Shown: in pieces, positions 33,072-38,618 of the stretch
Numbering within the stretch: the first letter of the stretch is position 1
Layout of the letters: every line of letters starts with the position of its first letter
NCBI GenBank assembly: GCA_030603465.1
Contig: JAUVXT010000001.1
Location: forward strand, 1-38,618
DNA length: 38,618 nucleotides
Direction of reading: 5' to 3'
DNA from: Deltaproteobacteria bacterium
GTDB lineage: Bacteria > Desulfobacterota > Syntrophia > Syntrophales > UBA2210
Notes under the pieces: generated by a model
The model's database searches: none
Told to the model about the DNA's origin: nothing
The model's input: only the letters and a program-made list of their open reading frames with translations
Position numbers and translations under genes: made by a program

Positions 33072-34127
33072 ATGAAAGAGGATTATTACAAGATTCTCGG
33101 CGTGGACAGGAATACGCAGCCGGAAGAGATAAAGAAGAGTTACAGAAGGCTTGCCTTAAGGTATCATCCTGACAAAAATCCCGGAGACAATGAAGCGGAA
33201 GAGAAATTCAAAGAGGCGGCGGAGGCGTACGAGGTACTGAGTGATTCGGAAAAACGTCAAATATACGACAGATACGGGCATGAAGGCCTCCGGGGAACCG
33301 GATTTCAGGGATTTTCCGGATTCGAAGACATCTTTTCAAGTTTTGGTGATATATTTGAGGATATATTCGGATTTACAGGCGGAAGAAGAACAGGGACGGT
33401 TCCGCGTTCCGGCGCCGATTTTCGTTACGATCTAAAGATTTCATTCATGGATGCCGCATTCGGAACGACCACAGAGATAGAAGTGGAGAAATTTCAAGGA
33501 TGCAGTGGATGTGGGGGCACAGGCGCGGCTCCCGGATCGGAACCTGTCGTATGTCCGGAGTGCAATGGAAGAGGACAGGTTACCAGGGCCACCGGGTTTT
33601 TCAGTATCAGTACAACCTGCTCACGCTGCGGCGGGGCCGGATCGGTCATAGAAAACCCCTGCAAGGCATGTCGTGGGTCGGGGAAAGAAAAGGTAACAAA
33701 ATCAGTCCAGTTGCGAATACCCGCCGGGGTGGAGACCGGTTCACGTCTTAGGCTTAGCGGAGAGGGCGGAGATGGTGAATTCGGGGGTCCCCCGGGAGAT
33801 CTTTACGTTTTTATCTATGTGGACTCGCATGAATTCTTTGAAAGAGAAGGAAACGATATCATCTGCAAGATTCCCATTTCCATGACACAGGCCGCACTGG
33901 GCGCCAGCATTGAGGTGCCCACATTAAATGGCAACGAAAAAATTAAAGTTCCAAACGGCACGCAGAACGGCAAACTCTTCAGACTGAAGGGAAAGGGTAT
34001 CACCCATCTCAGAGGTTTCGGCAGGGGAGATCAGATAGTTCAAACGGTAATTGAGATACCGACCAACCTGAATGGCGGTGAAAAAAAACTCCTCCGGGAA
34101 TTTGCAAAAATGCGCGGGGAATTATAG
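33072..34127 (+). CDS. dnaJ: DnaJ co-chaperone (type I)
   Basis: 351 aa. J domain with HPD at 32-34, a Gly/Phe-rich linker (about 72-105), a zinc domain with all four CxxCxGxG repeats (C144/147, C161/164, C183/186, C197/200) and a complete C-terminal substrate domain. It stimulates DnaK ATPase and delivers unfolded clients. ATG at 33072 follows TAAGGA. No dnaK or grpE is nearby. It is shorter than E. coli DnaJ because the linker and tail are short. Confidence 0.95.
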   Translation: MKEDYYKILGVDRNTQPEEIKKSYRRLALRYHPDKNPGDNEAEEKFKEAAEAYEVLSDSEKRQIYDRYGHEGLRGTGFQGFSGFEDIFSSFGDIFEDIFGFTGGRRTGTVPRSGADFRYDLKISFMDAAFGTTTEIEVEKFQGCSGCGGTGAAPGSEPVVCPECNGRGQVTRATGFFSISTTCSRCGGAGSVIENPCKACRGSGKEKVTKSVQLRIPAGVETGSRLRLSGEGGDGEFGGPPGDLYVFIYVDSHEFFEREGNDIICKIPISMTQAALGASIEVPTLNGNEKIKVPNGTQNGKLFRLKGKGITHLRGFGRGDQIVQTVIEIPTNLNGGEKKLLREFAKMRGEL

Positions 34128-34333
34128 ATTTTTCCCAACCGTTTCCCCATTCTGTACGCATCTATCATCGAAAAAAGCCAGCATAGAATAATAACGAGGA
34201 CAATAAGTTCAAAATAGAGAGAACCATGATCGGCCAATGAGGCAACCGCCATGTTCGAAATCGCGGCTATGTCTATCTGACCTCTCCGCCTCTGGATACT
34301 TTCGAGAATATCAAACGCCTTAACAATAGCCAT
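34040..34333 (-). pseudogene. Possible remnant of a small membrane protein
   Basis: 97 codons on the minus strand, overlapping the 3' end of dnaJ by 88 bp. Residues 1 to about 70 look natural: IDIAAISNMAVASLADHGSL, one transmembrane segment ELIVLVIILCWLFSMIDAYR, then MGKRLGK. The frame also continues upstream of the ATG for about 16 codons without a start. The last 25 or so residues are only antisense to dnaJ. This fits a gene fragment cut at both ends better than an intact gene. Family not identified. Confidence 0.35.
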
Positions 34334-34458
34334 ACCTGTAATAATGCCAAGACCCCAAGGACAATTAAAATTTAGAATTAATTTTCACTATTTTTAATAT
34401 CGATTTTTTATGCTATTGATGGTGGCATATTAATATCTTAGCGTCGGCGAGGCGATAA

Positions 34459-35486
34459 ATGAAGCACATCAGACTTGGCAAAACCAATCTCGAGGTTTCA
34501 GCGGTGGGGTTTGGCGGGATACCGATAATTCAACTTCCCTTTGAAAAAGGCGTGGCTGTAGTGCGCCATGCTCACAGTCGTGGAGTAACTTTTTTTGATA
34601 CGGCAAACGTCTATGGAGACAGTGAACGGAAGATGGGCCAGGCGTTGGAGCCGGTCAGGGAGAAGGTGGTTCTGGCCACAAAAAGTTTTAAACGAGACGG
34701 TGACAGTATTGCCCGGCATATTACGTACAGCCTGGAAAATTTGAGAACCTCATTCATCGACATATATCAATTCCATGATATTGCAACCGAAGAAACCCTT
34801 AACGAGATACTTGCCGGGGGGGAGCTTACGAGGCGGCAGATAAAGCCAGATCGGAAGGTAAGATACGATTCATCGGATTCAGTTCCCATGAAATCAAGAC
34901 GGCCATCAAGGCCTGCCATACGGGCCTTTTTTCCTCGATTCAATTTCCATTTAACTTTATTGAAGACGACGCGGCCGAAGAGCTGTTCATCACTGCCAGA
35001 GAGCTTGATATGGGAATAATTGCCATGAAACCCCTGGGAGGCGGTCTCCTGGAACGGGCAGACCTGTGTTTCCGTTTTTTGCAGCAGCATCCTTACGTCG
35101 TCCCCATCCCCGGCATATCATCGCCGGATGAGATAGATGAAATCGTTGGATTATACGAATCTCCGAAGATGCTAACAGAAGAAAATTGGAGAGAAATAGA
35201 AGAGATTCGTTCAGACCTGGGAAGAAGATTCTGTCACCGCTGCGGATACTGCATGCCCTGCAAACAGGGTGTTGAAATCCTTGATGGTATGCAGCTGAAA
35301 GCAAGGATGAAAAGGCTTGATCCATCAAAGCTCGTCATCTCGGAAAGGGCAGCAATGGAAAGTATCGAGCATTGCATAGAATGCGGGGAGTGTGTTGAAA
35401 AATGTCCTTACAACCTCTCTATTCCCGATGTGCTGAGAGAGAATCTCGCTTTCTATAAGGATCTTGCCGGTCATAATGATAAATAG
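34459..35486 (+). pseudogene. Aldo/keto reductase with C-terminal 4Fe-4S motifs, frameshifted
   Basis: One gene in two frames. ATG at 34459 starts KHIRLGKTNLEVSAVGFGG, with D in TFFDTANVYGDSE, K in VLATKSF and H in DIYQFHDIA, as in aldo/keto reductases. At the G7 run 34816-34822 the frame is lost; reading the next frame from 34821 gives GAYEAADKARSEGKIRFIGF and carries on to 35486 with AMKPLGGGLLER, VVPIPGISSPDEI and two cysteine clusters, CHRCGYCMPC and CIECGECVEKCPYN. One extra G (8 G) would restore a 342-aa protein. As written, the product ends after about 186 aa with a false tail. Confidence 0.9.
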
Positions 35487-35666
35487 ACAGCTCCGAATTT
35501 GGCGATTACGGAGGGAACAGAGTTACGAAAAAGCCGGTATTTGCGGCATGTGCAGGATCTTCAGGACAGTACTCGGGGAAATGTAAAATTTTCCTTGCAG
35601 GGATTGAATGTTTATATAAAGATGCGCATTTTTTAGGAGGGTATCTGTCTTTTGACTGTTTATATA

Positions 35667-35704
35667 ATTGGAGCTCCCCGCAACAAGTTGCAGGGAATCT
35701 CCGA
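35667..35704 (-). repeat. Dispersed repeat family 1, copy E (inverted, partial)
   Basis: On the minus strand GTCGGAGATTCCCTGCAACT then TGTTGCGGGGAGCTCCAATT: only the 3' half of the family, in the opposite direction to copies A-D. Confidence 0.85.
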
Positions 35705-35720
35705 CTTTCAAGTAACTTAA

Positions 35721-35741
35721 ACTTACAAATGTGTTGTAAGT
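35721..35741. repeat. 8-bp hairpin
   Basis: ACTTACAA-ATGTG-TTGTAAGT. It lies in the 419-bp stretch 35487-35905, which holds this, repeat copy E and, nearer the aminotransferase, TTGACA at 35761 and TATAAT at 35806 that do not space well as one promoter. No gene is seen in it. Confidence 0.5.
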
Positions 35742-35905
35742 GGTTTATATTCTTTAATATTTGACAGAAAGAACACATTTGCTAAAAGCGCAAGTTACTT
35801 CCTATTATAATACCGCGAAGTGGCATAGTAGAGCTGTTAAGAAAAAAGAGGAACAGCTAAATTGTTACTGCTGAACCCGATTATCCACTTGAAAGGTGAT
35901 TGATT

Positions 35906-36742
35906 ATGAATATTTTTTATTGTGACGGTAAATTCCTCCCGGCAGACGAGGCGGTCATTCCTGCCACCGATCTGTCCGTTCTGCGCGGTTATGGTGTGTT
36001 CGATTTTCTAAGGACCTATGGAGGCAGGCCCTTCCACCTCGCAGATCATATAAAGCGACTGGGACGCTCGGCTGATCTCCTCGGTATTCCGCTTCCCATG
36101 TCATGCAAGGCCGTTGAAGATCTGGTGCTGGAAACCCTGAAACGGAACAATAATGATGAATCGAGCATACGGATTGTGTTGACGGGTGGCTTGAGTGTTG
36201 ACGGCTTCAACCCCGACGGAAAGCCCAAAGTACTGATCATGGTTACTCCATTGGCGGCAATGCCTGAGGCATGGTACAGAGACGGCGTCAAGATAGTCAC
36301 CATTCCCTACAGTCGATACATGCCCGGCGCAAAGAGCATAAACTACATTCATGCCATACATGCCATGCAGAAAGCCAGGAAAGACGGGGCTATAGAGGCG
36401 CTCTACGTAAAGCCTGACGGCTACGCTACGGAATGTACCACAAGTAACATCTTCGCCTGTATTGACAAAAAGCTGGTGACGCCCGGCAGTACTATTCTGT
36501 CCGGCATTACACGACAGGTTGTTCTCGGCATGGAAGATCTTTCCGGCGAGATTGAGATCCGGGATATAAAACTCGATAATCTTCTTGATGCCGGCGAGGT
36601 GTTTATTGCTGCATCAAACAAAGAGGTCGTTCCTGTTGTCAGTATCGACGACGGAATTATAGGAGACGGCAAACCGGGTGAAATGACCCGCCGGGTAATG
36701 AAACTATTCTCAGAATATACCGGACGCTATGCCGCTGAATAA
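35906..36742 (+). CDS. Class IV (branched-chain/D-amino acid type) aminotransferase
   Basis: 278 aa from ATG at 35906, which follows AAGGTGA; the frame is open to 35900. Fold IV PLP enzyme: catalytic K143 in PGAKSINYIHA, ATECTTSNIF for the cofactor glutamate and SNxF loop, LSGITRQVVL for phosphate binding. It moves amino groups to or from branched-chain keto acids, or acts on D-amino acids or aminodeoxychorismate; these cannot be separated by eye. It lies next to a D-cysteine desulfhydrase-family gene. Confidence 0.9.
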   Translation: MNIFYCDGKFLPADEAVIPATDLSVLRGYGVFDFLRTYGGRPFHLADHIKRLGRSADLLGIPLPMSCKAVEDLVLETLKRNNNDESSIRIVLTGGLSVDGFNPDGKPKVLIMVTPLAAMPEAWYRDGVKIVTIPYSRYMPGAKSINYIHAIHAMQKARKDGAIEALYVKPDGYATECTTSNIFACIDKKLVTPGSTILSGITRQVVLGMEDLSGEIEIRDIKLDNLLDAGEVFIAASNKEVVPVVSIDDGIIGDGKPGEMTRRVMKLFSEYTGRYAAE

Positions 36743-36770
36743 GTTTTTTTACATGAATTTTGATAATCTC

Positions 36771-36884
36771 GTAAAAAGTCCCAAAAACGTCATGCCGGAC
36801 TTGATCCGGCATCCAGAACGTATTGAAACTACTGGATTCCGGCTTTCTCCGAAATGAAAAAAAACGGCATTTTTGACTTTTTAC
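36771..36884 (+). repeat. 114-bp MITE-like element
   Basis: Perfect 10-bp terminal inverted repeats GTAAAAAGTC / GACTTTTTAC enclose the palindrome ATGCCGGA-CTTGA-TCCGGCAT and an inverted CTGGATTCCGGC. It carries no gene. The inner palindrome belongs to a motif seen in many bacterial genomes. It sits between the aminotransferase and dcyD-like genes. Confidence 0.8.
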
Positions 36885-36942
36885 CGGTGCATCATATTTG
36901 GTACATTGATAAAAACTCACATATTAGATCAAGGGAAGCATA

Positions 36943-37947
36943 ATGGATCTGACGCGATTTCCGAGGAGGCGATACACAGAGGGATACACCCCCATAGAAA
37001 AATTGGCGAGACTTTCAGCGGTTCTCGGCGGTCCTGAGATTTATATCAAGCGGGATGATTTGCTGGGGCTGACGGAAGGAGGGAATAAGACCAGGAAGCT
37101 GGAATTTGTGGTGGCCGATGCCCTGGACAGGGGTTGTGATACACTGATTACCTGTGGCGCCCTACAATCAAACCACTGTCGCTTAACCCTGTCTGCGGCG
37201 GTTAAGGAAGAATTAAAGTGCAGACTGATCATCGAAGAGCGGGTCCCCGGAACCTATAATCCAGGCGCCAGTGGAAACAATTTTCTCTTCAGACTTCTGG
37301 GCGCAGAGAAGATCAAAGTTGTGCCCGGCGGGATCGACGAGGTCGAAGAGATGCAGAAAATGGCTGCTGAGGCAGAATCCGAAGGCCGGAAACCCTATAT
37401 CATTGACGGCAGCAATGCATCCGCACTGAGCGCTCTCGGCTATGTGGCCTGTGCCGAGGAGATTACTGCACAACTATTCGAAAAGGGTATCCATATAGAC
37501 CACATCGTCTGCCCCAGCGGAAGCGGTGGCACCCACGGGGGTTTACTGACCGGTCTTTTGGGAACGAACACCGATATTCCGGTGGCGGGTATAAATGTCA
37601 GAAGATCTAAAGAACTCCAGGAAGAGAAGGTTTCTGACGTCGTCAAGAGGACGGTAAAATTTCTGGACATTAAATCTGATGTTCCGAAAGATATGATTGT
37701 CTGCTTCGACGACTACTATGGCCCGGGGTATTCGCTTCCCAACGATAAGATGATTGAAGCGGTCAAGCTGCTGGCCAGAACAGAGGGCATCCTCATGGAT
37801 CCCGTCTACACGGGGAAGGCCATGGCTGGCCTGATCGATCTGGTAAGGAAGGGCTATTTCAAAAAGAGCGACAAGGTCCTCTTTATCCACACGGGAGGAT
37901 CTCCTGCGCTTTATGCGTATCTCGAAACCTTCCTGCCGGAAAAATAG
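36943..37947 (+). CDS. dcyD: D-cysteine desulfhydrase / ACC deaminase family enzyme
   Basis: 334 aa PLP fold II enzyme. YIKRDDLLGLTEGGNKTRKLEF contains the PLP lysine (K52), GALQSNHCR (S75-N76-H77) is the substrate loop, PSGSGGTHGG the phosphate loop and HTGGSPALYAY the C-terminal site. D-cysteine desulfhydrase (D-cysteine to pyruvate, H2S and ammonia) is the best fit; L-cysteate sulfo-lyase and ACC deaminase share the fold. ATG at 36943 has AAGGGAA. Confidence 0.85.
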   Translation: MDLTRFPRRRYTEGYTPIEKLARLSAVLGGPEIYIKRDDLLGLTEGGNKTRKLEFVVADALDRGCDTLITCGALQSNHCRLTLSAAVKEELKCRLIIEERVPGTYNPGASGNNFLFRLLGAEKIKVVPGGIDEVEEMQKMAAEAESEGRKPYIIDGSNASALSALGYVACAEEITAQLFEKGIHIDHIVCPSGSGGTHGGLLTGLLGTNTDIPVAGINVRRSKELQEEKVSDVVKRTVKFLDIKSDVPKDMIVCFDDYYGPGYSLPNDKMIEAVKLLARTEGILMDPVYTGKAMAGLIDLVRKGYFKKSDKVLFIHTGGSPALYAYLETFLPEK

Positions 37948-37957
37948 ACCTCTTTCA

Positions 37958-38026
37958 CATTTAAGTTGATGAGCTACCGCATAAACACCTTTTCGCTTGA
38001 ACAATTTTCGTACGAAAAAACCAAAT
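37958..38026 (+). repeat. Dispersed repeat family 2, copy B
   Basis: CATTTAAGTTGATGAGCTAC, CGCATAAACACCTTTT and TACGAAAAAACCAAAT, in the same order as at 18906-18958 but with about 15 extra bases in the middle. It lies between the convergent dcyD and holin-like genes. Confidence 0.6.
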
Positions 38027-38109
38027 AACATAAAGAAACTTAGGTCAGCCGGGGTTAAATTGATGCTCCTTCTTCCTGTCTATCGCTGTAATTGCTGCCA
38101 TATACCATA

Positions 38110-38379
38110 TCAGGATATACTGGTGAACCGGGTACGGGACGCGATCCGGTTGTAGATCCACGCAAAGATTGCTCCCCCGATAAGTCCATCGAAAAATCCC
38201 CAGATCAAACCGATAATACTGCCGGAAGGGCTTATTGAGTATCCCCGGTAGAGGCGCCCTATCAGTGTCACCTCTCTTGTTACGCCGTCAAAGGCTATTA
38301 TCCACCACGTCAAAAAAAATATGGCGCATCCCCAGACGAGGGCACATGTAATGGCAAAGGCCTTCAAATTAAGTTTCAT
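38110..38379 (-). CDS. Small holin-like membrane protein
   Basis: 89 aa from ATG at 38379, which has GGGGAGG at good spacing; the frame is open further upstream but without a site. Two membrane segments, AITCALVWGCAIFFLTWWII and SIIGLIWGFFDGLIGGAIFAW, with a short loop containing LYRGYSISPSGS. This matches small proteins annotated as bacteriophage holin in many anaerobes. There are no phage genes nearby, so a housekeeping membrane role is as likely. 38380-38618 shows no gene. Confidence 0.8.
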   Translation of the reverse strand: MKLNLKAFAITCALVWGCAIFFLTWWIIAFDGVTREVTLIGRLYRGYSISPSGSIIGLIWGFFDGLIGGAIFAWIYNRIASRTRFTSIS

Positions 38380-38618
38380 TTTTACCTCCCCTTTCTCATA
38401 TTTATTGCCAAGCAGGCAGGTCAGGGCCTGATTCCGAAATCTCTGCTTCGGCAAAGTATATACTATAATAGAATGTTTCGTAATCACATGTTAATAATAT
38501 CCTCTGCGATTCAGACACTGTAGAGCCCAGATGGCGGATAGGAGTATGGTTCGGGGTGCCATGGTTACAGCACAGTATGGAAAGAGAGTGAACACGGTCT
38601 TCTGACAGAGACAAATAG

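Noticed and set aside
35506..35778. 90-codon minus-strand frame upstream of the aminotransferase
   Set aside because: It reads through dispersed repeat copy E, and the same peptide stretch appears when copy D is translated, so it is repeat sequence and not a gene.

Overview
The window looks like chromosome from an anaerobic deltaproteobacterium of the Syntrophales/Syntrophaceae type (Desulfobacterota). This is inferred from gene content and order, not from a search: an xseA-xseB-ispA-dxs-tlyA-ispH cluster, a TAXI-type TRAP transporter with a DUF1850 gene, DUF362, DUF6125, DUF3047 and holin-like proteins, and many short palindromic intergenic repeats. No rRNA, tRNA, CRISPR array, integrase or complete insertion sequence was seen.

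Layout. (1) 1-6601, all minus: an isoprenoid-precursor operon, xseA, xseB, ispA, dxs, tlyA and an IspH fused to a UbiA-like membrane domain that runs off the left edge. (2) 6838-16228, all minus: a defence-type accessory block. It holds a type III-like restriction-modification module (42-aa ORF, Mod, Res with a possible HEPN C-terminus), a DUF3800 protein, a DpnII/MboI-like PD-(D/E)XK nuclease, a DUF6978/DUF1828 gene pair, the broken 5' end of a second mod gene and the broken 5' end of an AlbA_2-domain gene. Between these lie an attC-like inverted repeat, a 43-bp exact direct repeat and three near-identical AT-rich dyads. DUF3800 and the nuclease gene are visibly more AT-rich than the flanks. 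(3) 16559-20633, plus: DUF6125, a 49-aa membrane peptide, a metallo-beta-lactamase-fold hydrolase, an unknown protein and thrC. (4) 20907-27937, minus: elyC-like and TM2 genes, DUF362, and the TAXI-TRAP set (solute-binding protein, DUF1850, fused permease). (5) 28303-37947, plus: fmt, DUF3047, rsmB and an HD protein in a tight run, a glyoxalase-II-like hydrolase, dnaJ, an aldo/keto reductase broken in a G tract, a class IV aminotransferase and a D-cysteine desulfhydrase-family enzyme. (6) 38110-38379, minus: a small holin-like membrane protein.

How the genes work together. Dxs, IspH and IspA supply and condense isoprene units, and the UbiA-like extension suggests a link to prenyl-lipid chemistry. 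ThrC, the class IV aminotransferase and the desulfhydrase are amino-acid enzymes. The TRAP set is a substrate importer with an apparent attenuator between the binding protein and the membrane parts. The accessory block is where undescribed biology is most likely: two broken genes and several unexplained repeats show repeated gene turnover.
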